18,548 nt of DNA. Source: Streptosporangiaceae bacterium. GTDB taxonomy: Bacteria; Actinomycetota; Actinomycetes; Streptosporangiales; Streptosporangiaceae. Within the stretch, counting starts at the first letter, position 1; each line of letters opens with the position of its first letter. The position numbers and the translations under genes were made by a program. This document shows positions 1 to 6,473 of the stretch, one piece after another. The notes beneath the pieces are model-generated. The model saw only the letters and a list, made by a program, of their open reading frames with translations, searched no databases and was not told the DNA's origin. The stretch lies in contig JAICWX010000170.1 of NCBI GenBank assembly GCA_025934635.1, forward strand, positions 1 to 18,548, written 5' to 3'.

Positions 1-147
1 GCGGCTGAGTACTCCTACCGGCTGGTGTCGCCGTTGTACGACGGGCAGGGGCTGGTGGTGTCGGCCGGGCCGGACGGGGACGCGGTCCGGGTGTCGTGCC
101 GGGACGGCGCGGGGCGGGTCACCGCGACGGGCGCGATCCGGGGCTGA
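1..147 (+). CDS. C-terminal end of a probable hotdog/MaoC-type acyl-CoA dehydratase (mesaconyl-C4-CoA hydratase-like), partial
   Basis: Frame 1 is open from the window edge to a TGA at 145-147 and gives the last 48 residues of a protein that begins outside the window. The visible stretch, with YSYRLVSPLYDGQGLVV followed by a beta-rich DGDAVRV and a final ATGAIRG, resembles the end of two-hotdog dehydratases of the mesaconyl-C4-CoA hydratase / FAS1-like dehydratase group, which hydrate or dehydrate CoA-thioesters in the cytosol. The similarity is judged by eye on a short fragment, so the family call is tentative. The acyl-CoA dehydrogenase at the other end of the window would fit a CoA-thioester catabolic neighbourhood, but the two lie 18 kb apart and no link is shown. 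Confidence 0.5.
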   Translation, partial: AAEYSYRLVSPLYDGQGLVVSAGPDGDAVRVSCRDGAGRVTATGAIRG

Positions 148-150
148 TTT

Positions 151-165
151 GCCGGCGCAGCCGGC
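151..165. other. Short GC hairpin after the first stop codon
   Basis: GCCGGC, GCA, GCCGGC forms a six-base-pair stem with a three-base loop, extendable by TT/AA with one mismatch. It begins three bases after the TGA of the upstream gene. No T-run follows, so it is at best a weak or factor-independent-poor terminator; it may also be chance in such GC-rich DNA. Confidence 0.25.
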
Positions 166-200
166 CAATACGCGCGCTAGGGCGGCTACGAATACCGGGC

Positions 201-1901
201 ATGGTCGAGCTTGTCCTGGTGGGCGTCGTGGCCGGGTTCCTGGCCGGCATCTCGCCGTGCATCCTGCCGGTGCTGCCGATCGTGCTGGTCGCCGGGGCGT
301 CTTCGGACGCTGAGGAGGGGGCGCCGCGGGCGGGGCTGGCGCGGGTCGGGCTGGCACGGGCGCTGGCGGTGGTCGGCGGGCTCATCCTGAGCTTCAGCAT
401 CATCGTGCTGGCGGGGTCCGAGCTGCTCTCGGCGCTGCACCTGCCGCAGGACGCGCTGCGCGACGCGGGTATCGCGCTGCTGATCCTGGTCGGGCTGGGC
501 TATCTCATCCCGCCGCTGGGAGCGCTGATCGAGCGACCGTTCGCGCGCATCGACGGCCGGCAGCCGAACGGGCGGGCCGGGGGGTTCGTGCTCGGGCTGG
601 CCGTCGGCGTCGTCTACGTCCCCTGCGCCGGGCCGGTGCTGGCCGCGATCGCCGTGGTCGGGGCGACGCACCGGGTGGGGCTGACGGCCGTCATCCTGAC
701 CGCCGCGTTCGCGGTCGGGACCGCCGTGCCGCTGCTCGCGGTGGCCGCCGCGGGCGGCCAGCTCACCAGCCGGATCGGCGCCATCCGGCGGCGGGCCCCG
801 CAGATCCGCCGCATCGGCGGGGCCGTGCTGGTCGTGTTCGCCGTGCTCATCGCGTCCGACGTGCTGGCCGGGCTGCAGCGCGTCATCCCCGGCTACACCA
901 CCGCGCTGCAGGGATCGCCCACGATCTCCAAGCAGCTCAAGTCGCTCACCGGGACGCCGCACACCACGCTTTCTCAGTGCAATTCGACCGCCACCACGCT
1001 GGTGAACTGCGGTCCGGCGCCAGCCTTCAAGGGCATCACCGCCTGGCTGAACACCCCGGGCGGGCAGCCGCTGTCGCTCAGCTCGCTGCGCGGCAAGGTG
1101 GTCCTGGTCGACTTCTGGACCTACTCGTGCATCAACTGCCAGCGGTCGCTGCCGCACGTGGAGGGCTGGTATTCCGAGTACGCCAAGGACGGCTTCGTCG
1201 TGGTGGGCGTGCACACCCCCGAGTTCGCCTTCGAGCATGTCGTCTCCAACGTGAAGGCGCAGGCGGCGGCGCTCGGGGTGCATTTCCCGGTCGCGGTCGA
1301 CGACAACTACGGCACCTGGAACGCGTACAGCAACCAGTACTGGCCGGCTGATTACCTGATCGACGCCGCCGGGACCGTTCGGTCGGTGCATTTCGGGGAG
1401 GGTGATTACGCGACGATGGGGTCGCTGATCCGGCAGCTCCTCAAGGCGGCCCATCCTTCTCGGTCAGTGCCGGCCGCGGCCGGGGTGCCGGACAAGACCC
1501 CGACCGGGGAGCTGAGCCCGGAAACCTACCTCGGGTATTCCGAGCTCCAGTACCTTGACCCGCCGGCGGTGGCGCGGGATACGCCCGCGGTTTACCGGTT
1601 CCCGGCGTCGCTGCCGCTCGGGGCGCTGGGGCTGGCCGGGACGTGGACTGTTCATGCCGAGGAGGCCACGGCCGGGGCGGGAGCGCAGCTGGAGCTGCAC
1701 TTCCTGGCTCAGGACGTGTACCTGGTGCTCGGCGGTACCGGGACGCTCGATGTGTCCGTGGGCGGGCGGCATACGCAGACCATCCACGTCGGCGGGACGC
1801 CCCGGCTGTACACGCTGTACCAGGCGGGCTCGGCTACGGCCGGGACGCTGCAGCTGCGGGCCTCGCCGGGGGTCCAGGCTTACGACTTCACCTTTGGCTA
1901 G
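201..1901 (+). CDS. dipZ: DipZ-like cytochrome c biogenesis / thiol-disulfide transfer protein (CcdA membrane domain fused to thioredoxin domain)
   Basis: A 566-residue membrane protein expected to carry reducing equivalents across the membrane to an extracytoplasmic thioredoxin domain. Residues 1-230 form a CcdA/DsbD-like domain of about six membrane segments with the two paired cysteines in SPCILPVLP (C20) and VPCAGPVLA (C142). Residues about 275-425 are a TlpA/AhpC-like thioredoxin fold with the active site CINC (C310, C313). Residues about 450-566 form a beta-rich C-terminal domain like the carbohydrate-binding-like module of Mycobacterium DipZ. Two extra cysteines (C260, C270) sit in the linker. 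An upstream in-frame extension to 96 is open but reads as Arg-rich noncoding sequence and overlaps the preceding gene, so the ATG at 201, directly before the first membrane helix, is preferred. No clear Shine-Dalgarno precedes it. No cytochrome c genes are adjacent, so its partner substrates are unknown. Confidence 0.9.
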   Translation: MVELVLVGVVAGFLAGISPCILPVLPIVLVAGASSDAEEGAPRAGLARVGLARALAVVGGLILSFSIIVLAGSELLSALHLPQDALRDAGIALLILVGLGYLIPPLGALIERPFARIDGRQPNGRAGGFVLGLAVGVVYVPCAGPVLAAIAVVGATHRVGLTAVILTAAFAVGTAVPLLAVAAAGGQLTSRIGAIRRRAPQIRRIGGAVLVVFAVLIASDVLAGLQRVIPGYTTALQGSPTISKQLKSLTGTPHTTLSQCNSTATTLVNCGPAPAFKGITAWLNTPGGQPLSLSSLRGKVVLVDFWTYSCINCQRSLPHVEGWYSEYAKDGFVVVGVHTPEFAFEHVVSNVKAQAAALGVHFPVAVDDNYGTWNAYSNQYWPADYLIDAAGTVRSVHFGEGDYATMGSLIRQLLKAAHPSRSVPAAAGVPDKTPTGELSPETYLGYSELQYLDPPAVARDTPAVYRFPASLPLGALGLAGTWTVHAEEATAGAGAQLELHFLAQDVYLVLGGTGTLDVSVGGRHTQTIHVGGTPRLYTLYQAGSATAGTLQLRASPGVQAYDFTFG

Positions 1902-1958
1902 GGTCTTCGGCTTCGGCTTCTGGCTAGGGTCTTCGGCTTCGGCTTCGGTTTCGGCTAG
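1896..1958. repeat. 26-bp-period tandem repeat filling the dipZ/SDR convergent junction
   Basis: A 25-base unit (1896-1920) starting GGCTAGGGTCTTCGGCTTCGG is repeated exactly at 1922-1946 after one extra T. A partial third element, GGTTTCGGCTAG, follows at 1947-1958. Inside each unit there is a CTTCGG/TTCGGC hexamer microsatellite. The stop codon of dipZ (1899-1901) lies in the first GGCTAG and the stop of the minus-strand SDR gene (CTA, 1955-1957) lies in the last, so the repeat array is the entire intergenic region. Confidence 0.85.
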
Positions 1959-2770
1959 GCGCCGGCGTTGAGCCACTCGGCGAAGGTGGGGCCGGCCAGC
2001 GTGGCGTGCGGGCCGGGCAGCAGGCCGCCGTTGGTGTTGAGCGCGTCGTCGGGGTCGGCCGGGTTGCTGACCGCCTCGATCTTCACGTCGGCGCCGTTCT
2101 TGGCGGCGAGGAGCGCGGCCAGGTCGGGGAGGTACTCCTCGCGCGGGCCGGCGATCTCGGCGGGCCGCCCGCCTTCGGGCTCCGGCTCGGGTTCCGCTCC
2201 GGGTTCCGCTCCGGGTTCCGCTCCGGGTTCCGCTCCGGGTTCCGCGGGCAGCGCCAGGGCGGCGAGGGCCTCGGCCACGGTCCGGGCCGCGACGATCTGG
2301 GTGCGCATCTTGGGCAGGTAGACCACGTCGCCCTGGCGGCCCCAGCCCATCAGCACCTCGACGAACTCGTGGAACTGGGCCGCGCGCAGGATCCGGGCCG
2401 GGATCGGGCCGGCCAGGGCGGCCCGCTCGTGCGCCAGCTTGGCCGCGCCGTAGCCGGCCGTGGCCCGGTCGGTGCCGATGATGGACACCACCACCAGCCT
2501 GCGCACCCCGTGCCGCAGGCCGGCTTCCGTCAGGTTCCTGGTCGCCGTGGTGAAGAACTCGGTGGCCGCCTCCTGCTCCGGCGACGGCCCGGTGCTGGTG
2601 TCGATGACGGCCTGCACGCCTTCCAGGGCCTGGGCCAGGCCGTCCCCGGTGATCACGTCGACGCCGTTCGAGCGGGAGATCGCCACCACGTCGTGCCCGC
2701 TCTCGGTGAGCACGTCGACGACGTGCCGCCCGACCCGTCCGGTGGCCCCCGCTACCGCGATCCTTGCCAT
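1955..2770 (-). CDS. SDR/NmrA-like NAD(P)-binding oxidoreductase with an expanded Ala-Glu-Pro-Gly repeat
   Basis: A 271-residue atypical short-chain dehydrogenase/reductase with an N-terminal Rossmann nucleotide-binding site, GATGRVG (residues 8-14). It lacks a clear YxxxK catalytic pair of classical SDRs; GYGAAKLAHE around 107-115 is the corresponding region. The later segment RAAQFHEFVE and the tail GPHATLAGPTFAEWL are typical of actinobacterial NAD(P)H-binding proteins of this group, whose substrates are mostly unknown. Residues about 176-199 are a low-complexity AEPG repeat, a 12-base tandem expansion placed in the surface loop just before the EIAGPREE segment. The ATG at 2770 has a strong AAGGAG (2779-2784) eight bases upstream. 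It converges on dipZ with no spacer beyond repeat DNA and stands alone. Function beyond probable cytosolic NAD(P)-dependent redox chemistry is not inferable. Confidence 0.85.
   Translation of the reverse strand: MARIAVAGATGRVGRHVVDVLTESGHDVVAISRSNGVDVITGDGLAQALEGVQAVIDTSTGPSPEQEAATEFFTTATRNLTEAGLRHGVRRLVVVSIIGTDRATAGYGAAKLAHERAALAGPIPARILRAAQFHEFVEVLMGWGRQGDVVYLPKMRTQIVAARTVAEALAALALPAEPGAEPGAEPGAEPGAEPEPEPEGGRPAEIAGPREEYLPDLAALLAAKNGADVKIEAVSNPADPDDALNTNGGLLPGPHATLAGPTFAEWLNAGA
2190..2245. repeat. 12-bp in-frame tandem repeat inside the SDR gene
   Basis: GGTTCCGCTCCG is repeated about 4.7 times without a mismatch (2190-2201, 2202-2213, 2214-2225, 2226-2237, partial 2238-2245). On the minus strand it encodes successive Ala-Glu-Pro-Gly units. 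Because the period is a multiple of three, copy-number change would lengthen or shorten the protein without a frameshift. Confidence 0.95.
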
Positions 2771-2935
2771 GTTTCTTTCTCCTTCAGCGTTTTCTTGTTA
2801 CCGGCATGACGGATCGCGGCGGGCAGAATGTGACATGGGCGCGGCTCTTCGGTGGTGCGCGTCCGGCTCGCGGGACGGGTGGTGCGCGTGGTCGCTCTGC
2901 CGCCGGCTCCCGCATCCCGGGGTGGGCGCGGCTAG

Positions 2936-2991
2936 CGGCATCGATGGAGCATCAATGCCGTGATTGCGACCTTGATGGAGCATCAATGCCG
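2936..2991. promoter_or_regulatory. Pair of 25-bp palindromes, 31 bp apart, upstream of the DNA glycosylase gene
   Basis: The first copy (2936-2960) is CGGCATCGATG, GAG, CATCAATGCCG, with 10 of 11 arm positions paired. The second (2967-2991) has the same centre and right arm; 9 of 11 arm positions pair, and its core TTGATG-GAG-CATCAA (2972-2986) is perfect. The two share the exact 20-mer GATGGAGCATCAATGCCGTG at 2943-2962 and 2974-2993. Centre-to-centre distance is 31 bp, about three helical turns. The arrangement looks like a two-site operator for a dimeric regulator, 36 bp upstream of the proposed start at 3027; it could also be a fragment of a dispersed intergenic repeat. The rest of 2771-3026 holds only a 12-base direct repeat (GGTGGTGCGCGT at 2851-2862 and 2878-2889) and no supported gene. 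Confidence 0.6.
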
Positions 2992-3026
2992 TGGCCGGGA
3001 CCCGGGCGCGGGGGATGATGGGGTTC

Positions 3027-3674
3027 ATGAGCACACCGAGCTTCGGGGCGGCGGCGCGGATCCTGGCGGAACGGGATCCGGTCATCGCGCGGCTGTACGC
3101 CGAGGCCGGGCCGCCGCGGCTGAGCCGGCCGACCGAGACGCACTTCGGCACGCTGGTCCGGGCGATCGTGTACCAGCAGCTCGCGGGGCGGGCGGCGGCC
3201 GCCATCCACGGGCGGCTGATCGCGGCGCTGGGCGGCGATGTTGCGGCCGAGCCGCTGCTCGCGCTGTCCGACGAGGAGCTGCGCGCGGTCGGGCTGTCCA
3301 GGAACAAGATGGCCTCGCTGCGGGACCTGGCGGCCAAGGTGCTCGACGGCACCGTGGTGCTGTCGCCGCGCGGGCTGAGCCGGGAGAGTGACGACCAGAT
3401 CGTCGCGCGGCTGTCGGCGGTCCGCGGCATCGGGCCCTGGACGGCCGAGATGTTCCTGCTCTTCCAGCTGCGCCGCCTGGACATCTGGCCGGTCGGCGAC
3501 CTCGGCGTCCGCCGCGGCTACGGGCTGGCCTGGCAGATCCCGGAGCCCACCGCGCGCGAGCTGCAGCCGCTGGGCGAGCCGTTCCGGCCGTATCGTTCGG
3601 TGGCCGCCTGGTACTGCTGGCGGGCCGCGGAACTGTACGCGGACACGGCCGGGAGCGTGCTTACCGGCGGCTAG
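3027..3674 (+). CDS. DNA-3-methyladenine glycosylase, AlkA-like HhH-GPD family
   Basis: A 215-residue base-excision-repair glycosylase that would remove alkylated purines from DNA. The HhH-GPD fold is visible: the VYQQLAGRAA helix (about 48-57), AVGLSRNKMASL (87-98), the helix-hairpin-helix with its glycine hairpin VRGIGPWTAEM (132-142), and the expected catalytic aspartate D158 in WPVGDLGVRRG. It is shorter than E. coli AlkA, as it lacks that protein's N-terminal domain, which is common in actinobacterial single-domain homologues. In-frame ATGs at 3015, 3018 and 3027 compete; 3027 is chosen because it starts the conserved sequence and has GGGGGA about 11 bases upstream, but the choice is uncertain. 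The gene lies downstream of a double palindrome at 2936-2991, which may regulate it. Its last 14 bases overlap the convergent membrane-protein gene. Confidence 0.88.
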   Translation: MSTPSFGAAARILAERDPVIARLYAEAGPPRLSRPTETHFGTLVRAIVYQQLAGRAAAAIHGRLIAALGGDVAAEPLLALSDEELRAVGLSRNKMASLRDLAAKVLDGTVVLSPRGLSRESDDQIVARLSAVRGIGPWTAEMFLLFQLRRLDIWPVGDLGVRRGYGLAWQIPEPTARELQPLGEPFRPYRSVAAWYCWRAAELYADTAGSVLTGG

Positions 3675-4143
3675 CTTTCCTGGTCAGGGCGACGGCGAGC
3701 CAGAGCGCGGCGGCGGCTAGCGGCAGCTCGAGCAGGACCGCCTCGCCGACGGCCAGCCAGCGGGCCAGGCCGCCGGGTGACGTGCACACGTCGAACCAGG
3801 CGTCGGCGAACAGCAACCCGGCCCCGGCCATGGCCGGCAGGCTGGCCCGCGGGCTGCCCCGGCGGAGCAGCACCGCGGTCAGCAGCGCCGCGACCGCCTC
3901 GGCGAGGTCCAGGCCCATCCAGGCCAGTGACCAATGCGGCACGAACGTGCTGGCGGGCAGCGTCATCCCGAGCACGACGGACCACGGCAGCAGGAACAGC
4001 CCCGCGGACAGGGCTGCCAGCCGGCCGAGCCGGCGGTGCCGCAACCGCTGGTCTCGCGGGCGGGGATCCGGGGCGGGCTCGCGTTCGCTGGGCGTCAGTT
4101 CGTGCGGGGTCAGTTCACGGGGCCGGAGCTCACAAGTCGTCAT
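3661..4143 (-). CDS. Small membrane protein of unknown function, divergent from an ArsR-like regulator
   Basis: A 160-residue protein with a hydrophilic, proline/charge-rich N-terminal tail (about residues 1-45, including an imperfect repeat RELTPHELTPSE) followed by four likely membrane helices. The helices begin near LAALSAGLFLLPWSVVLG, LDLAEAVAALLTAVLL, ASLPAMAGAGLLFADA and LAVGEAVLLELPLAAAA. No family with a known function is recognised. An upstream ATG at 4179 would put 12 codons inside the palindromic operator, so the ATG at 4143 is preferred; it lies seven bases after a TACCGT -10 element, which suggests a leaderless message. It shares a 46-bp palindrome with the divergent regulator gene, so it is the most likely regulated target of that protein. 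Its 3' end overlaps the glycosylase gene by 14 bases on the opposite strand. Confidence 0.8.
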   Translation of the reverse strand: MTTCELRPRELTPHELTPSEREPAPDPRPRDQRLRHRRLGRLAALSAGLFLLPWSVVLGMTLPASTFVPHWSLAWMGLDLAEAVAALLTAVLLRRGSPRASLPAMAGAGLLFADAWFDVCTSPGGLARWLAVGEAVLLELPLAAAALWLAVALTRKASRR

Positions 4144-4150
4144 GGGCACC

Positions 4151-4179
4151 ACGGTAGGTGTGCAGAGAAAATTCTGCAA
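4151..4179 (-). promoter_or_regulatory. Predicted promoter of the small membrane protein gene (minus strand)
   Basis: On the minus strand a TTGCAG -35 (plus coordinates 4174-4179) is separated by 17 bases from a TACCGT -10 (4151-4156). The start codon follows seven bases later, so the transcript may be leaderless. The -35 and spacer coincide with the left arm of the inverted repeat at 4161-4178, so binding there would block RNA polymerase. Confidence 0.55.
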
Positions 4180-4206
4180 ACTATTTTCTGCAGAATTTTC
4201 TCTGCA
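4161..4206. promoter_or_regulatory. Perfect 18-bp inverted repeat, probable operator of the divergent regulator/membrane-protein pair
   Basis: TGCAGAGAAAATTCTGCA (4161-4178) and its exact reverse complement (4189-4206) are separated by ten bases. Each arm is itself a partial palindrome, TGCAGA..TCTGCA, so the whole resembles two dimer sites. The block is strikingly AT-richer than its surroundings and lies between two divergent start codons. The ArsR-like regulator encoded immediately to the right is the obvious candidate to bind it, with autoregulation and control of the membrane protein as the inferred role. Confidence 0.85.
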
Positions 4207-4210
4207 TTAA

Positions 4211-4219
4211 TGGTACGCT
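4211..4219 (+). promoter_or_regulatory. Extended -10 element for the ArsR-like regulator, leaderless
   Basis: TGGTACGCT matches the extended -10 pattern TGnTAnnnT, and its last base lies six bases before the GTG start at 4226. No Shine-Dalgarno precedes the GTG, so transcription probably begins at or next to the start codon. The region where a -35 would lie is covered by the right operator arm. Confidence 0.5.
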
Positions 4220-4225
4220 GCAGGC

Positions 4226-4795
4226 GTGAGCATCACACCGCGCCGGGTGACCGGCGACGCGCGGCGCTGGAAGGCGCTGTCGCATCCGCTGCGCCAGGAG
4301 ATCCTGCGGCACCTGAGCGAGCACGAGGCTGCCAACGCCACGACCATCGCGGAGGCGCTAGGCGAGAACACCGGCACCACGAGCTATCACCTGCGGGTGC
4401 TTGCCGACGCGGGGGTGATCGAGGAGGTCGCCGAGCGGGCGCACGGGCGTGAGCGGTGGTGGCGCACCATCCCCACCGACCACCGCGAACCCGACTACGA
4501 CTCGCTCAGCCCGCCGGACCGGGCCGCCCTGGACGAGTGGCGGGCCGGCCAGATCCCGGGCGAGGTCGCGCTGGTGAACCGCTTCATTTCCGAGGTCCGC
4601 CGGCACGGCGGCTGGGCCAAGGCCTCCCGGGCCAGCGGCTACTACACCCGCGAAGACCTGGAAGCGTTCCTGGACGACTACACCGCGCTGCTCAACAAGT
4701 ACGCGCACAGCGACCGGGAGGCCCCGCCGGGGGCCCGGCTCATGCAGCTGCGGATGTTCTACATCCCGGACGAGCCCGCCGACCCCGAGCCTTAG
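4226..4795 (+). CDS. ArsR-like winged-helix transcriptional regulator
   Basis: A 189-residue cytosolic DNA-binding protein. Residues about 14-80 form a winged helix: WKALSHPLRQEILRHL, the recognition region ATTIAEALGENTGTTSYHLRVLADAGVIEE, and a wing ending RERWWR. The SHPLR start is typical of ArsR/helix-turn-helix-20 regulators. No cysteine metal-binding motif is seen, so metal sensing is unlikely; residues 85-189 form a charged, helical C-terminal region of the kind found in actinobacterial regulators of membrane proteins or transporters. Translation starts at a GTG with no ribosome-binding site, consistent with a leaderless transcript. The 46-bp palindrome just upstream and the divergent membrane-protein gene suggest autorepression and control of that neighbour. 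The ligand is unknown. Confidence 0.88.
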   Translation: MSITPRRVTGDARRWKALSHPLRQEILRHLSEHEAANATTIAEALGENTGTTSYHLRVLADAGVIEEVAERAHGRERWWRTIPTDHREPDYDSLSPPDRAALDEWRAGQIPGEVALVNRFISEVRRHGGWAKASRASGYYTREDLEAFLDDYTALLNKYAHSDREAPPGARLMQLRMFYIPDEPADPEP

Positions 4796-4846
4796 TCTCG
4801 GCATGACCTGGCATCAGCGGCCTGATCCGGCGCCTCCCACCGGGGT

Positions 4847-4879
4847 GACCAGCTCTAGTATGGTCAGCTTCAGCTGGTC
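4847..4879. promoter_or_regulatory. Inverted repeat upstream of the KAP NTPase gene
   Basis: GACCAGCT (4847-4854) and AGCTGGTC (4872-4879) are perfect eight-base arms around 17 bases that contain a TAGTAT hexamer (4856-4861) resembling a -10 element. It sits in the 103-bp gap between the regulator and the NTPase. It may be an operator for the NTPase or a hairpin ending the regulator message; no T-run is present. Confidence 0.35.
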
Positions 4880-4898
4880 CTTGTCATGGAGATGACTC

Positions 4899-6434
4899 AT
4901 GGGCGCTTCCATTCCGATTATCGCCGATACTCCGTCGCCGGACCCGGGCCTCGGCTTCGGCGCTTACGCCGACGCCCTGGCCAGCGCCATCAAGGACGGC
5001 TCGCCCGCACAATTCACGGTAGGAATATACGGGGCCTGGGGTAGCGGTAAGTCCTCCCTGCTGAACGCGCTCGCGCGCAGGCTATCGAGCGAGGCAGATG
5101 TTATCCCGGTGCTCTTCGACGCCTGGCGCTATGAGGCAGTCGGCCCCATCGTAATTCCCCTTATCCACGCGATATATGCCGAAACAAGCAGGGTGACCGG
5201 CGAGAAGCTGGCGCAGAAGGTCAAGACGGCGCTGCTATCCGTAGCCAGAAGCCTCACCATATCGCTCGGGCCGGTATCGATCAGCGGAGATAAGATGGCC
5301 GGCGCCCCGGCCATTGATGAACCGCAGCTCGACGCGCTGTTCTCCAAGCCATACCACGATATGAGAGCCATCAGCCAGGCCCTGGACGGGCGGCGCATCG
5401 CCGTACTGGTCGACGACCTGGATAGGTGCTCCCCCGACAAGGTGGTGTCGCTGCTCGAGGCGATCAACCTGGTCATGGACGTGCCGGGCTTCGTCTTCGT
5501 GCTGGCCCTCGATTACGACGTCCTCGTCCGGGCCGTCACCGAGCGCTATCCGCACGCCTCCGGCCATGTTTTCATCGAGAAAATGGTTCAGGTGCCCTTC
5601 CGGGTGCCGAGACTGGCCCTCCCGCCCGAAGGGTTCCTCGGAGAACTCATCCCGGACTGGCTCCAGCGGTCGCACTCGCTGCCCGGCGGCTTCGAGGAAA
5701 TCGCGCACGATGTGGCGACGCTGGGCCTCGAGGCGAATCCTCGCCAGATCAAGCGCTTTATTAACTCGGTCATGGTGCTGATCAGCATCGCCCGTGACCG
5801 CGATATACCGGTTGACGCCAGGATCCTCGCCGGACTAGTGGGCGTTCAGCTACGGTGGCCGGCCGAGTACGCAGATCTTGCGCAGGCGATCCTGGCCGAT
5901 GACCCCGATCCGATCAGCATTATCTCCCCGCCGGATCAGCCCGGGCTGCATGCTTTTTCAGAGCGCTTCTTTGCCACGGATACCTCTGCGAGTGCCCTCC
6001 GGCCGTATCTTCAGCTCACGCAATCCGTGGCGGTGGCCGAAGCGGCCGATATCGATAGCATGGCCGAGTCCGAGTCGGGGGAATCGCGGCCGGCCACGGA
6101 AATCCGCGCGGAACGCAAGGAAGAACTTCTGGAGACGCTTCGCACGCAGGAATATGTCGAGCGCACGCCGAATGTATATACGAACACCAGGAATCCCAGC
6201 TTCCGGGTGAAGTTCGCCAAGACGGTCGTCCGTCTCGAGGTGAAGTTCCCTGACGGCCGCTGGCACCTGGCGTCGTCTTTCCTGCTCACCAGGGAGTATG
6301 CGGGCGCCGTGTCGCTGCTGGCCGACCGGGAGAAAATGGTCAGGGAACTCGCGAAAACCGTTTGCTCGTCGTCGTACTACCAGGGCCAGGTCTCCTATGA
6401 ATGGCTCCGGGAACGCAACGCCGACCTTAACTGA
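4899..6434 (+). CDS. KAP-family P-loop NTPase, soluble, with an unrecognised C-terminal region
   Basis: A 511-residue STAND-like ATPase. Walker A is GAWGSGKS (residues 45-52), followed by the family's FDAWRYE (73-79). Walker B is IAVLVDDLDRC (167-177), then VFVLALDYDVLVRAV (199-213), FIEKMVQVPFRVP (225-237) and the KAP signature NPRQIKRFINS (280-290). Many KAP proteins insert membrane helices between Walker A and B; here that stretch (about 95-150) has no clear helix, so the protein appears cytosolic. Residues about 420-511 form a separate small domain that I do not recognise. The ATG has GGAG at 4888-4891, seven bases upstream. Codon use includes many A/T-ending codons (ATA, TAT, GTA) unlike the flanking genes, which suggests recent transfer. 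KAP NTPases occur in phage-defence and membrane-associated systems, but no effector gene is next to it, so a defence role is only a possibility. Confidence 0.88.
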   Translation: MGASIPIIADTPSPDPGLGFGAYADALASAIKDGSPAQFTVGIYGAWGSGKSSLLNALARRLSSEADVIPVLFDAWRYEAVGPIVIPLIHAIYAETSRVTGEKLAQKVKTALLSVARSLTISLGPVSISGDKMAGAPAIDEPQLDALFSKPYHDMRAISQALDGRRIAVLVDDLDRCSPDKVVSLLEAINLVMDVPGFVFVLALDYDVLVRAVTERYPHASGHVFIEKMVQVPFRVPRLALPPEGFLGELIPDWLQRSHSLPGGFEEIAHDVATLGLEANPRQIKRFINSVMVLISIARDRDIPVDARILAGLVGVQLRWPAEYADLAQAILADDPDPISIISPPDQPGLHAFSERFFATDTSASALRPYLQLTQSVAVAEAADIDSMAESESGESRPATEIRAERKEELLETLRTQEYVERTPNVYTNTRNPSFRVKFAKTVVRLEVKFPDGRWHLASSFLLTREYAGAVSLLADREKMVRELAKTVCSSSYYQGQVSYEWLRERNADLN

Positions 6435-6473
6435 GGAGCCCGGGACTCCGGGGACGTCACGAGGGGGCACCGG

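Noticed and set aside
186..1454. Minus-strand open frame antisense to dipZ
   Set aside because: Shadow frame with repetitive Arg/Gly/Asp/His composition; the plus strand encodes CcdA and thioredoxin motifs.
2936..2993. Possible CRISPR array (two 20-bp repeats)
   Set aside because: Only two copies with an 11-base gap, and the repeats are nearly full palindromes; spacing and copy number do not fit CRISPR.
2764..3018. Small plus-strand open frame covering the palindromes
   Set aside because: Its start is antisense to the SDR start codon, its product is Gly/Arg-rich without known features, and it simply reads through the operator-like repeats.
4803..4895. 30-codon ATG-initiated frame before the KAP gene
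   Set aside because: No ribosome-binding site or conserved look; it overlaps the inverted repeat and the Shine-Dalgarno of the NTPase, so chance is more likely than a leader peptide.
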